DNA of 64,000 nt from Paenibacillus sp. FSL H8-0332 (GCF_037963835.1 NZ_CP150145.1:6944001-7008000), one strand, 5' to 3'. Positions 8,428 through 17,788 are shown, numbered from the stretch's first letter. Notes: a model not told the origin generated them from the sequence alone. A program made the numbers and translations.

Positions 8428-9090
8428 ATGGCCAAAATACTTGTGGTAGACGACGAACCCGCCATCCTGTCTCTGATAGCCAACGCGCTCAGTACCGACC
8501 GCCATCTGGTAACCACCTTCTCTGATTCCGCGCTGGTGCGCCGGACCGACCTCGGTGCGTATGACTTGATTCTGCTGGATGTGATGATGCCCGGCGTAGA
8601 CGGCTTCACCCTGTGCCGGGAGATCCGCACGGCGGTGGATTGTCCCATTCTTTTTTTGACGGCAAAGACGCTGGAAAGTGACCTGATGTACGGACTGGGG
8701 CTGGGGGCGGATGACTATATTATGAAGCCCTTTGGCATAGGTGCGCTGCGGGCGCGGATCAACGCTCATCTGCGGCGGGAGAGCCGGGAGAAGCGCAACA
8801 TTCTGTACATGGACCCTGTGCGCTTCAACCTCTCCGGTAAAGAGTTATACGCCCGAGAGGACAAGGTCCCGCTGACCAAAAGTGAATATGAAATCTGCGA
8901 GTTTCTGGCCCGCCACCGCGGTCAGGTCTTCTCCAAGGAGAATATCTATGAAGAGGTCTTCGGATATGACGGGGAGAGTGATAGCAGTGCCATTACGGAG
9001 CATGTCAAGAACATCCGCGCCAAGCTGGGCCGGTACGGGCTTGAGGCCATTGAAACCATCTGGGGGATAGGATATAAGTGGAAGCTGTAA
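8428..9090 (+). CDS. OmpR-family response regulator of the lantibiotic-protection module
   Basis: 220 residues with phosphoacceptor Asp51 (LILLDVMMPG), the conserved Lys in IMKPF and a C-terminal winged helix (LTKSEYEICEFLARH; ITEHVKNIRAKLG). The second ATG at 8428 is chosen because GAGGG lies seven bases upstream; the ATG at 8422 is too close to it. It overlaps the kinase gene by 13 bases. By analogy with NisR, SpaR and CprR it should activate the transporter operon. Confidence 0.88.
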   Translation: MAKILVVDDEPAILSLIANALSTDRHLVTTFSDSALVRRTDLGAYDLILLDVMMPGVDGFTLCREIRTAVDCPILFLTAKTLESDLMYGLGLGADDYIMKPFGIGALRARINAHLRRESREKRNILYMDPVRFNLSGKELYAREDKVPLTKSEYEICEFLARHRGQVFSKENIYEEVFGYDGESDSSAITEHVKNIRAKLGRYGLEAIETIWGIGYKWKL

Positions 9091-10451
9091 AACAACGCAA
9101 ACCCGTGCGGCTGCGCACCTTTTTTCTGCAATACCTGCTGCTGTTAAGCCTTGGTACCATTCTGCTGCTGGGAGGACTGCTTGGCGCGTTCACACTGGCG
9201 TTCGCCTGGGGTGCGGTGCTGCCTGCCAACTATGACGAGAAGGAGATCACCCAGTTCAAGCAGCAGCTGGCTGCGGGTACAGCGGATACGGCCCCGCAGG
9301 TCCCCGACCGGCTGGATTACACCGTATTCACCTTGGACGGGAAGCCGCTGGGCGGCAATCTGAATGCTAAAGAGGCGGAACAAGCCTGGAGAATTACCCG
9401 GCAGGGGGACTACAGAGGCTCCTACTTCTACACCACCGCCGAACATGGACAGAAGCTGTGGATCTTCCGTTATGTCTTGACGCCGCAATACGCCTCTCCC
9501 CTGCTGCGCCGCTCGCTGCCGAACCCCCAGCTGCTGGCCCCCGTACTCTTCGTGCTCGGGTTCCTGGTGATGGCCGCCCTGCTCGCGGCCCGGTTCGGCC
9601 GGAAGCTCTCGGAGCGGATGGCCGGACTGCAGGAAGCGACCGAGAACATCCGGCGCGAGAATCTGGAGTTCGCCGTCCATCCCAGCGGCATTGTGGAGAT
9701 TGATGAGGTACTGGGCTCGCTGGACCGGATGAAGGATGCCCTGCAGACTTCACTGGAGAAGCAGTGGGAGCTGGAGCGCTCCCGCAGAGAGCAGATCTCC
9801 GCGCTGGCCCACGACATCAAGACGCCGCTGACCATTATCCGGGGCAACGCCGAGCTGCTGCAGGAGATTGTAGAGACGGAGCCGCAGCGTGAATACAGCG
9901 GCTATATCCGCCGCAGCGCTGAAGACATTGAAGCCTTCGTGCAGGAAGTCATTGACCTGTCCAGCCAGCAGGCCGGCTCCTCCCGCCAGAAGGCGCTGGT
10001 CCCGGCAGCAGAGATCATAGCTGAGCTGGAGCTGCAGATGAATGCCCTCAAGGCAGGCAGGAACCTGAAGACCTCTATCCGGCAGGAGAAGCTGCCGGAA
10101 TACCTGTTCATTCACAAGGAGCTGCTGCTGCGGGGCATGATGAACGTGATTACCAATGCCGCCGAGCATACCCCGCCCGGGGGCAGCATTGCCCTGCTTG
10201 TCCAGAGCGGGCCGGATGCGGTTCAGTTCACGGTTACAGACACCGGTAGCGGCTTCTCGGCGGCCGACCTCCGGGAGGCCACCAGCCAGTTCTACCGGGG
10301 CGACCCGAGCCGCAGCTCCGGGAATCATCACGGAATGGGGCTCTATATTGCACGCTCTGTGGCCGAGCAGCACGGAGGCAGTCTGCACCTCAGCAATGTC
10401 TCCCCATCCGGGGGCGGGAAGGTCACGATGCGCATTGCCGCGCCTGAGTAG
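9078..10451 (+). CDS. Sensor histidine kinase of the lantibiotic-protection module (CprK/SpaK-like)
   Basis: 457 residues with a GTG start. Two transmembrane segments (about 16-45 and 150-170) enclose an extracellular domain of about 100 residues, as in the lantibiotic-sensing kinases NisK, SpaK and CprK. HAMP follows, then HisKA with His245 in SALAHDIKTPLTIIRGN, an N box NVITNAAEHTP, and GMGLYIARSVAEQHGG. The order transporter-regulator-kinase matches peptide-sensing resistance modules. The ligand is unknown. Confidence 0.87.
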   Translation: MEAVKQRKPVRLRTFFLQYLLLLSLGTILLLGGLLGAFTLAFAWGAVLPANYDEKEITQFKQQLAAGTADTAPQVPDRLDYTVFTLDGKPLGGNLNAKEAEQAWRITRQGDYRGSYFYTTAEHGQKLWIFRYVLTPQYASPLLRRSLPNPQLLAPVLFVLGFLVMAALLAARFGRKLSERMAGLQEATENIRRENLEFAVHPSGIVEIDEVLGSLDRMKDALQTSLEKQWELERSRREQISALAHDIKTPLTIIRGNAELLQEIVETEPQREYSGYIRRSAEDIEAFVQEVIDLSSQQAGSSRQKALVPAAEIIAELELQMNALKAGRNLKTSIRQEKLPEYLFIHKELLLRGMMNVITNAAEHTPPGGSIALLVQSGPDAVQFTVTDTGSGFSAADLREATSQFYRGDPSRSSGNHHGMGLYIARSVAEQHGGSLHLSNVSPSGGGKVTMRIAAPE

Positions 10452-10457
10452 CGGCAC

Positions 10458-10520
10458 ATCCAGTTCGTGGCTGAATTCCATTGTTCTTAATATTGCTCTT
10501 CCTGCGTTCATGGATGATTT
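10458..10520 (+). pseudogene. Possible fragment of an EmrB/QacA-type MFS transporter N-terminus
   Basis: One frame reads LNSIVLNIALPAFMDDF, like the first helix of DHA2 drug exporters (LNSTLLNIALP pattern). The match covers only about 17 residues and no continuation is visible before the NUDIX gene, so this is a short fossil at best. Confidence 0.35.
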
Positions 10521-10537
10521 CATCCGATTTAATAGAT

Positions 10538-11431
10538 TCAGACTTCTCCCCAGTTCCGCTGATACAAGCGGCGGGAGGGTGTGTGTTCCGTATGCTCTGT
10601 GTACAGGTTGGTCGCGGTTATAAGCGCAGCCACCTTGTCCAGGAAGACCGCCTTCGGCAACTCCTGGCCGAGAATCACCTCGTAGACCTGCTGCAACTCG
10701 GCCAGGGTGAATTGCTCAGGCATTAAGAGCAGCGCGATTCCGGTTCTTTCCGTCTCCTGACGCAGCCGTTCAATAGCATAGGTAATGATCTTGGCGTGAT
10801 CAAAAGCAAGTCCGTCATTCGACAAGACGGCATATTGCACCGATCTGGCCGCCGGTGTCGCCGTCACCGTCTGTTCTACCACTGCAGTCAGCGCCTGTTT
10901 TGCGGCCTCCAGCCGCAGTTCATAGGTACGGGTGCGGATGCAGCCTTGCTCCAGCAGCTCTTTATGCTCCTGCCGGAGCTGGTAGCTTACCTTGAACCAG
11001 GCCGCAGCCTCGGCATCATCCCCTGCCTCTAATTGGCTACGGCGGCTGTCGACCAGCGCCATATAACTGCTGCTGATCACCCAGGTGCGGGGATCGCGCC
11101 CGGGGTCTGAGAAGATGCGCAGCTGCTCCAGATAGACACCGGCCACGCCGGTCTCCTCCTCCAGCTCTCGCGCGGCCGCCTGATCTGTGGTCTCGTCCGG
11201 CTGGACGAAGCCGCCCGGCAGTGCCCACTTCCCGAGGCAGGGATGCCCGCCTCTGCGGATCAGCAGGAGGCTCAGCCCCTTCGCTCCAGCCCCGGGTTCC
11301 TGATCCGCCGCTGCATCCGCAACGGTGAAAATCACCATATCCGCCGCCACGGAAGGCCGTTCATAGTCCCCGGCCCGGTACTGCTCCAGGAATTCACGCT
11401 CTGTAAGTCCGTTGGCATCTCTCAATTCCAC
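10538..11431 (-). CDS. nrtR: NUDIX-domain regulator, NrtR-like (NUDIX plus C-terminal winged helix)
   Basis: 297 residues. The N-terminal half is a NUDIX domain with an intact box (GGFVQPDE, then RELEEETGV, about residues 73-96). The C-terminal half fits the winged helix of NrtR-type repressors, in which ADP-ribose binding to the NUDIX part controls DNA binding. Catalytic residues of the box are present, so hydrolase activity cannot be excluded. The GTG at 11431 has AGGAGG eight bases upstream; a TTG at 11461 overlapping the nadR stop is the alternative. It is the last gene of pnuC-nadR-nrtR, strongly suggesting control of NAD salvage. Confidence 0.8.
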   Translation of the reverse strand: MELRDANGLTEREFLEQYRAGDYERPSVAADMVIFTVADAAADQEPGAGAKGLSLLLIRRGGHPCLGKWALPGGFVQPDETTDQAAARELEEETGVAGVYLEQLRIFSDPGRDPRTWVISSSYMALVDSRRSQLEAGDDAEAAAWFKVSYQLRQEHKELLEQGCIRTRTYELRLEAAKQALTAVVEQTVTATPAARSVQYAVLSNDGLAFDHAKIITYAIERLRQETERTGIALLLMPEQFTLAELQQVYEVILGQELPKAVFLDKVAALITATNLYTEHTEHTPSRRLYQRNWGEV

Positions 11432-11457
11432 ATTCTCCGCCTCCTCTGCCCTCTGGT

Positions 11458-12468
11458 TCAATGCTCCAGCTCTCCGAAATAATTCCCGTACGGCTTGAAT
11501 TTTGCCAGTACACTGTCCACCTTGCTTATACGTTCCGTAAGCGTGCCCCTAAGGGTTATATAGGGAATCCGCCGCTCCTTCAGGTCTGCGATAATCTGCT
11601 GGTGGAACACATGCCGCTTCTGATCCCCGCTGCGGTCCCACGTATCGTCATACGGAATATCATCGTCGCACAGGAAGAACAGGTCGTAGCGCTGCGCGTT
11701 CTCCAAGGCCAGCCGGGTTAGCAGCTCGGGTGCCTTCCCATGGTAATCCAGCGCATACATATAAGTGGTAATCGCATTCGTATCGACGAATAAATACCTA
11801 TTGGCGTCAAGCAGTGCCTGCTCTTCCCGCTCCAGATGCCCCACCGCGATCTCGTCAAAAGCCTCCAGCCCAATCCGGCGGTCCACCTGATGCTCTGTCC
11901 AGTAATCCCGCCCGTATTCACTGGCGAAGGCCGTACCGTATCTCCGGGCAAGTGCTTCGGTGATCGTAGACTTGCCGGTAGACATGGCCCCTACAAATAC
12001 GACCTTGGTAATTAGATCGCGGTACACTAGCCCGCTGACATAACCCCGGTATGGGTAAGGGTCCGAGCGGACCATCGTGGCCGATACCGGAACCTGCACC
12101 CTCGCCTCATCCACCCGCCGGTCAATAGCACCCAGCGCCAGACTCATATGCTCTCCATAGAATTCACTCGAATAAAAATGGGTCACCTGCTCGCCCTTCA
12201 GCAGCCAGAGAATATACTGCTCCTCCCGGAGCTCATGCTCCCTGTCATCCGAGTATCCACCCGGACCATCCCAAGCTTCAATTACCCGGACCGCAGGATA
12301 GAGGCTGCGAATCCAGTTCGCCCGGATCTGTAGCGGCACCGGAGAGACGGTCGTCTCGTAGATCACCACGATCAGCTCGTCAACCTCCCGCAGTGCGGTC
12401 TCGAACATGAACTGGTGGCCTTTATGCAGCGGGGCAAACTTTCCGAGTGTTAATCCAAGTGTCTTCAT
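11458..12468 (-). CDS. nadR: Bifunctional NMN adenylyltransferase / ribosylnicotinamide kinase
   Basis: 336 residues. The N-terminal nucleotidyltransferase fold carries the HxGH motif at 15-18 (PLHKGH), making NAD from NMN and ATP. The C-terminal kinase domain has a P-loop at 160-168 (GAMSTGKST) and phosphorylates nicotinamide riboside. A Walker B-like segment reads YLFVDTNAITTYMY. It lacks the N-terminal helix-turn-helix of enterobacterial NadR, so regulation is left to the NrtR-like neighbour. It starts in a four-base ATGA overlap with pnuC and has GGAGG upstream. Confidence 0.9.
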   Translation of the reverse strand: MKTLGLTLGKFAPLHKGHQFMFETALREVDELIVVIYETTVSPVPLQIRANWIRSLYPAVRVIEAWDGPGGYSDDREHELREEQYILWLLKGEQVTHFYSSEFYGEHMSLALGAIDRRVDEARVQVPVSATMVRSDPYPYRGYVSGLVYRDLITKVVFVGAMSTGKSTITEALARRYGTAFASEYGRDYWTEHQVDRRIGLEAFDEIAVGHLEREEQALLDANRYLFVDTNAITTYMYALDYHGKAPELLTRLALENAQRYDLFFLCDDDIPYDDTWDRSGDQKRHVFHQQIIADLKERRIPYITLRGTLTERISKVDSVLAKFKPYGNYFGELEH

Positions 12469-13142
12469 GACAGCGCCTCCTTAGCCCCTTTGTTCCAGTT
12501 GTAGTAACCGTAGACCGCGTTAATCAGATAGGCGCTCCACATCACGATCATCAGCAGACCCTCCCCGCTGCCTTCCAGCGTCCGGATCACCCAGAGCAGA
12601 ACGGTGAACATATTCAGTACGATATAGACCAGCCACTGCTCCTTGAAGCGCCGCACCATAAGGAGGGTAGCCACAACGGATAACACGGTAGTCAGGGCAT
12701 CGATGTAAGGTGAATTCTGCGCGGGAATGAACGATAAGCCGAAGCCCAGCAGCAGTGCCCCCGCCACACAGACTGCAACGGTGAGCAGGAGGCCCCTCGT
12801 TTCCATTTGGCGCATGGACAGCTTGCCGCCGTGCATATTTCTTTTCCACATATAGAAGCCTACAATATTCATGGGCACAAAGAATAGCAGATTCAGCATA
12901 ACCTCGCCAAATAATCCGTTGATATAAGCCAAATAGGCATATCCGAACGTATTATACATCCCGAATCCATAGCTCGCCAGCTTCCCCTTCGCCGTCAGCA
13001 CCACGCATAGTACCCCGGTGATGAAGACCGTGAACCCGAAGAGCGAATCCTTGGAGATCACCGTAAAAACAAACGCGATCAGCGTAAATATCACCAGCCA
13101 GGCGAGTTCAAACCCGCTCCAGTTGCCGGGTACCTTCTTCAT
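12465..13142 (-). CDS. pnuC: Nicotinamide riboside transporter PnuC
   Basis: 225 residues with about seven transmembrane helices and the PnuC-family features YGFGMYNTFGYAYLAY and W-rich FKEQWLVYIVLN. It facilitates uptake of nicotinamide riboside, which NadR then traps by phosphorylation. The ATG at 13142 is preferred since GGAGGG lies six bases upstream; the ATG at 13148 abuts it. It is the first gene of the operon. Confidence 0.9.
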   Translation of the reverse strand: MKKVPGNWSGFELAWLVIFTLIAFVFTVISKDSLFGFTVFITGVLCVVLTAKGKLASYGFGMYNTFGYAYLAYINGLFGEVMLNLLFFVPMNIVGFYMWKRNMHGGKLSMRQMETRGLLLTVAVCVAGALLLGFGLSFIPAQNSPYIDALTTVLSVVATLLMVRRFKEQWLVYIVLNMFTVLLWVIRTLEGSGEGLLMIVMWSAYLINAVYGYYNWNKGAKEALS

Positions 13143-13219
13143 GCTCATCCCTCCGATTCCTCTGTATCTTGCAAAACGGATTGCTTATTAATGACTCTTA
13201 TTAACTAATTGATAATTAC

Positions 13220-13238
13220 ATTTTGTTAATATCAAAAT
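13220..13238. promoter_or_regulatory. Palindrome upstream of pnuC, candidate NrtR operator
   Basis: ATTTTG and CAAAAT flank seven bases (13220-13238), and an offset dyad TGTTA-N9-TAACA overlaps it. It lies about 80 bases upstream of pnuC in an AT-rich stretch. The assignment to the NrtR-like regulator is inference. Confidence 0.4.
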
Positions 13239-13388
13239 AACAGAATTTATGAGGAAGCACAAGCATTTTATTTACTTCCATTTGTTGTTGCTTAATCCTC
13301 TATATGCAAATATTATAGATTCATATACTCCAAGAAATAACATCATTTTCCACACCCTATTTCAATCTTATGAGGAGGATCAGCAGCA

Positions 13389-16300
13389 ATGTTCAAGAGA
13401 AGGATCATGAAACGGAGCTTCACCCTGTTTGTCATTCTGGTATTGGTATTATCGTCTCTTCAGCTCAAGCCTGCTTTAGCACAGGAAGACACGGGCGGGA
13501 AGCAGGAAACAACTTACACAGGAGAGGGTTATGAGGTAACCTACACGATTTCCTCCAAGTGGGAAGGCGCCTTTAACGCAGATGTTACGATCAGGAATAC
13601 GGGTAACCAGACGCTGGAGAACTGGAGTATTGATTTTACATCCCCTTATGAAATTACGAATATCTGGAACGGACAAGTACAGGCCTACGAGAACGGAGTT
13701 TATACCCTCAAGAATATAGGCAGCAATCAGGACATTCCGGTGGGTGGCAGTGTGAATTTCGGCTTCACGGCTTCATTTGAAGGAGAGCTGCTGCTACCGG
13801 CGTCATTTGATATGCACAGCACTGGACAGATCGTACCGGGCGGGCAATACGAGACAAGCTTCACAGTGACAAGTGATTGGGGAAGCGCTTTTAACGGCGA
13901 AATTGCCATTAAGAATATATCGCAGTCAGCCATTGAGGATTGGACGCTGGAGTTCGATTATGACGGGAACCTGGACCGGTTCTGGACGGCTGAAATTACC
14001 GGGCATACCGGCAATCATTACGTCATACATAATGCGGGCTATAATGCCAACATTCAGCCGGGCGAGACACTGATCCTAGGCTTCTCTGGGAACCCGGGGA
14101 ATGTTGTAAGTGTCCCTTCGGGCTATCAGCTAACGCAGATCTTAACCGGGGAAGAATCCCCGGAGCCTGAGCCGGGCAGGGTCTCCGTGCAGCTTGAAAC
14201 GTACAGTCTCCAGCTTCAGAACAGTCCGGACGGAGACTATTACTTCCTGACCTCCAAGATGGACAAGCTGACTGGTACGCTGGGAGGAGTATCACAGGTC
14301 AAGGCCTTCAATTATGAGATTACGGACAAGAATAAAGCAGTCCTCCAGCAAGGGACGATCCCTGTAAGTGCAGCATGGTCTGCAGAAGGAATCGGGCTTG
14401 GCATCGGATACAATCTGCTGAAGCTGCGCGCACAAGTTCAAGATGGGACTGAAGTGACCAAAGAGTATATTATCGTGAACTTCGACGAGAACAATCTGGA
14501 TAACCTCGGGATTGACCGGGAGAAGGACAGCGATAAGGACGGAATCAGCGATTACTATGAGGAGCATTATGGCCTATCCGCTACCAGCAAGGATACTGAT
14601 GGTGACGGCTTAAGTGACCGGGATGAGCTGCTCGTGCTGAAGCTGAACCCACTTGAAACGGACAGTGATAAGAATGGGACCGCTGACGGTGATGAGGACT
14701 ACGATAAGGATGGATTAACCAACCTGGAGGAGCTGATGCTGGGCACCAGCCTCATCAGCGAAGACAGTGACGGCGATAGTCTTACGGACAGCGAAGAGGT
14801 TCATACGCACAAGACCGATCCCCTGAAGGCCGACACCGATGGCGACGGACTCTCTGACGCGTGGGAACTCCAGATCGGAAGCGACCCGCTTGTGCCTGAG
14901 ACGAAGTTTGCAAGAACAATGAAGGCAGAGGATGTCGGGGGCAAGGCTGTTCCAACTGTTGCTGTAGAAGGGATCACTGCGGAGCAGGTAGACAGCTTAT
15001 CTGTTCAGCCGGTCCAGGACGGCATTCTTAATGATACAACTATTCCCGGATATATTGATCAAGGCTATAATTTCTCCATCGACGGAAGCTTTGAGAAGGC
15101 CACAATCTCCTTTGAGTTCGATAAAAGCTTACTGAATCAGGCAGGCTTTGTGCCGCGAATCTACTATTACAATGAGGAGTCGCAGCTGTTCGAAGAGCTG
15201 CCGGATCAGCAGGTGGCCGGGAATATGATCTCGGTCCAGACGGTTCATTTCTCCAAATACATTCTGTTAAACAAAACAGTATACGACCAGGTCTGGTTAT
15301 ATAAGTTCCTGTATGATGAGGGACAGGAGCATTATGCGGGGATGGATATTGCCTTCGTCATCGATTCCTCGGGCAGTATGTCAGATAATGACCGGAGCAA
15401 TGTGAGAATCAGCGTAACCAGACAGTTCGTCAATCTGCTGACGGACAGTGACCGCGGGGCTATTGTTGATTTTGACGACTCTGCCAAGGTGTTATCCGGC
15501 TTCACTTCAGACAAGACCGTGCTGAGTCAGGCTGCGGGGCGGATTGATGCGAACGGCGGAACGACTCTGAGCAGCGGGATTTCCAGTGCAATTAATCTGT
15601 TCGCCACCACCAGCAGAGCGGAGGTTCTGAAGTACATTATTATGCTTACTGACGGGGAAGGCTCTTATGATACCGCACTAACCAAACGGGCTGCCGATCA
15701 GGGTATTGTGATTTATACGGTAGGCCTGGGCAGCAGCATTTCGACGAGTGTCCTGACCAGCATGGCCCAAGGCACCGGCGGCAGCTATTATCATGCAAGT
15801 AATGCCAGCCAATTGTATGGGATCTTCGATACCATTGCCGAGACTTCCGACCTGTACAAGGATACAGACCAGGATGGCATCAGCGATTATCATGAGAAGG
15901 AGATGCAGGCCGGAAGACTGCGTGTCGGTACTGGCGGTGCGGCGGTCAGGTTGAACTATCTGGATGCGGACAGTGACAATGACGGGCTTAAGGACGGGCA
16001 AGAGATCCACATTGTCAAAGCTGGCAACAAGGTCTACGCTTATATGTATTCCAATCCCAACCTTACCGATACGGACGGGGACGGATTAAACGATGCGGTG
16101 GACAGCAGAAGACTGATTCCAGATGTAAGCGAGGCCCTGATCCTTCAATCTGAGTACAGAGAAGGAATTCTAAAGAAAGCACCGCAGGGAACTTCCCCAG
16201 TCTCCGATGACCTGACGTTCAATGACTATACGTATTTTGAGTTACTCAAGCTGGACCCGGTATTCTCGGTGGCCAGAATTACGCCCGAGTCCATGATCTG

Positions 16301-16940
16301 GGGCGAGATGGCTCTTCTGTTCGTTGTCGGCAAAATAGGTGCAACGGATGATATGAAATTCGTTCTTGGCGATCTGATCTCAACGTTCAAGTACAGCAAA
16401 ACCATTAATGAAGGAACCTCGGTAACCCTTGGTGACACCTTCGATACCAGCAACTATATTAAGTATCATAACAGCAAGCTGGATAATGCCGTCATCTCGG
16501 ACGCCAGCACCCAGAGGTATGTACACTTAATCCAGGATTTCGTGGTGCAGGAGCTGCGCAGTAATCATGGCGATCTGTCCAGGCTGAGATTTGACCCGAA
16601 CGGAAGCCAGAGTGTGGTGAATAGTTACGTGAATCAATTCTCGACCAGCCCGTATCCGGTATTTACGGAGAAGACCAATCTGGCGTTATCTCTGGCCATC
16701 CATGCCTTCCATGGTCATAATATTACCATTAAGGACTTCAACAACAACGGAGATCAATTCAGCGGCAAGCTGGTGTTCCATTTCTATGATCATTTCGGCC
16801 TGGATGCTGATGATGAGATCAATAATCCGGGATTTGTGGACTGGTTCACTTTGCAGCACTACGAACGGTTCAACGGCAAATATGTACCGTTCATTACAAC
16901 GATTGACTACGAGCTGCCTTTTAGCGGCTCCGTGTATTAA
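13389..16940 (+). CDS. Very large secreted protein: tandem CBM2-like modules, thrombospondin-3-type repeats, VWA domain
   Basis: 1183 residues. The signal peptide ends near residue 31 (LKPALA). Two tandem modules (about 42-150 and 153-255) have the CBM2-type pattern (YTISSKWEGAFNADVTIRN; FTVTSDWGSAFNGEIAIKN), which suggests cellulose or chitin binding. Acidic repeats such as DTDGDGLSDRDE and DADSDNDGLKDGQE (about 377-505 and 823-910) resemble calcium-binding thrombospondin type 3 repeats. A von Willebrand A domain at about 650-830 has an intact MIDAS start, DSSGSMS. The C-terminal ~270 residues were not recognised. GAGGAGG precedes the ATG. It is probably an extracellular adhesive or polysaccharide-attached protein. 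No catalytic domain was seen. Confidence 0.85.
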   Translation: MFKRRIMKRSFTLFVILVLVLSSLQLKPALAQEDTGGKQETTYTGEGYEVTYTISSKWEGAFNADVTIRNTGNQTLENWSIDFTSPYEITNIWNGQVQAYENGVYTLKNIGSNQDIPVGGSVNFGFTASFEGELLLPASFDMHSTGQIVPGGQYETSFTVTSDWGSAFNGEIAIKNISQSAIEDWTLEFDYDGNLDRFWTAEITGHTGNHYVIHNAGYNANIQPGETLILGFSGNPGNVVSVPSGYQLTQILTGEESPEPEPGRVSVQLETYSLQLQNSPDGDYYFLTSKMDKLTGTLGGVSQVKAFNYEITDKNKAVLQQGTIPVSAAWSAEGIGLGIGYNLLKLRAQVQDGTEVTKEYIIVNFDENNLDNLGIDREKDSDKDGISDYYEEHYGLSATSKDTDGDGLSDRDELLVLKLNPLETDSDKNGTADGDEDYDKDGLTNLEELMLGTSLISEDSDGDSLTDSEEVHTHKTDPLKADTDGDGLSDAWELQIGSDPLVPETKFARTMKAEDVGGKAVPTVAVEGITAEQVDSLSVQPVQDGILNDTTIPGYIDQGYNFSIDGSFEKATISFEFDKSLLNQAGFVPRIYYYNEESQLFEELPDQQVAGNMISVQTVHFSKYILLNKTVYDQVWLYKFLYDEGQEHYAGMDIAFVIDSSGSMSDNDRSNVRISVTRQFVNLLTDSDRGAIVDFDDSAKVLSGFTSDKTVLSQAAGRIDANGGTTLSSGISSAINLFATTSRAEVLKYIIMLTDGEGSYDTALTKRAADQGIVIYTVGLGSSISTSVLTSMAQGTGGSYYHASNASQLYGIFDTIAETSDLYKDTDQDGISDYHEKEMQAGRLRVGTGGAAVRLNYLDADSDNDGLKDGQEIHIVKAGNKVYAYMYSNPNLTDTDGDGLNDAVDSRRLIPDVSEALILQSEYREGILKKAPQGTSPVSDDLTFNDYTYFELLKLDPVFSVARITPESMIWGEMALLFVVGKIGATDDMKFVLGDLISTFKYSKTINEGTSVTLGDTFDTSNYIKYHNSKLDNAVISDASTQRYVHLIQDFVVQELRSNHGDLSRLRFDPNGSQSVVNSYVNQFSTSPYPVFTEKTNLALSLAIHAFHGHNITIKDFNNNGDQFSGKLVFHFYDHFGLDADDEINNPGFVDWFTLQHYERFNGKYVPFITTIDYELPFSGSVY

Positions 16941-16969
16941 TTTCAATCCAATCTAGGCAGGTGAAGCTA

Positions 16970-17467
16970 TTGAGTGTCAGGACACGAGTCTTACTTGGCA
17001 TTACAGTTATACTGATGCTTGCGGGAATAGGCTCCATCATCGGTTACGATTCCTCCAAGGCAAAATATAAACTATTCCGGGAGCATCGCGCACAGTTTGA
17101 TGCTGTGAAGACGGAGGCCCTTCTGCTGATGGACAGCCTGGATGAGCGGAGCGATATCGGGAATACGTTCATCTACTCTGATAATGCCGTCCCTCCATTC
17201 CATGACAGTATGAATACGAAATTGCAAGACAATATCCGGCAGATCGCCGCATGGTCCGGGGACAGTCTGGACTTCGTGCGCTACAGCAGGCAGGATGGAA
17301 AGCCGCTCCTCAGGTTCATATTCGACTGGGAAAGGGAGCATGGTCCCACCTATCATATCGTGTATTGCGTAAGTCAGAGCATGGTGGAGCAGGCCTATGC
17401 AGCAGAGCCGGTTAAGTATAAGCTGACTCTACTTGCAGACGGCTGGTACGGGATCGAGATAGAATAG
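16970..17467 (+). CDS. Membrane-anchored protein of unknown function
   Basis: 165 residues with one N-terminal hydrophobic helix (VLLGITVILMLAGIGSIIG) and an extracellular remainder. The TTG at 16970 is preferred, with AGGTGA six bases upstream; a GTG at 16961 is the alternative. It starts 29 bases after the giant VWA protein and shares its terminator, so the two are probably co-transcribed. No family was recognised. Confidence 0.65.
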   Translation: MSVRTRVLLGITVILMLAGIGSIIGYDSSKAKYKLFREHRAQFDAVKTEALLLMDSLDERSDIGNTFIYSDNAVPPFHDSMNTKLQDNIRQIAAWSGDSLDFVRYSRQDGKPLLRFIFDWEREHGPTYHIVYCVSQSMVEQAYAAEPVKYKLTLLADGWYGIEIE

Positions 17468-17474
17468 TTTTAAC

Positions 17475-17526
17475 AAAAAAAGGGGTGTCTCACGCCATGT
17501 GTAATGGCTGAGACGCCCTTTTTTTT
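17475..17526 (+). terminator. Strong intrinsic terminator
   Basis: AAAAAAGGGGTGTCTCA pairs with TGAGACGCCCTTTTTT, followed by further T. It ends the VWA-protein unit. Confidence 0.85.
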
Positions 17527-17641
17527 GAATACATAGGTTACCCGTTCTGTTCACTCGCCCACCCTGTATTTTGGTTTTTCTTCAGGGTATGTTATCATTC
17601 CTAAAGTAAGTTAAATTTTAAATGTCCAGGAGGGATACCTG

Positions 17642-17786
17642 ATGAAAAAGAGATCTATTCAATATCTGTCTGCTGGAATCGGGTATTCGACTGCTGTTTT
17701 TTTCTAGAATTAATGTTGACGGGATAGTTCTGTCCAATATTAAGAAAAACTACAAAAAAACAGCCCATTTTAAAGGAGACTTATAA
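17642..17786 (+). pseudogene. Short frameshifted ORF with strong ribosome binding site
   Basis: AGGAGGG precedes ATG 17642. The frame gives 21 residues (MKKRSIQYLSAGIGYSTAVF...) and stops at 17705 just after a run of seven T. In the neighbouring frame the reading continues SRINVDGIVLSNIKKNYKKT to a stop at 17784, three bases before the next gene. The positive start and hydrophobic core look like a signal peptide or membrane anchor. One extra T in the T7 run would explain the break. The family is unknown. Confidence 0.5.
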
Positions 17787-17788
17787 CC

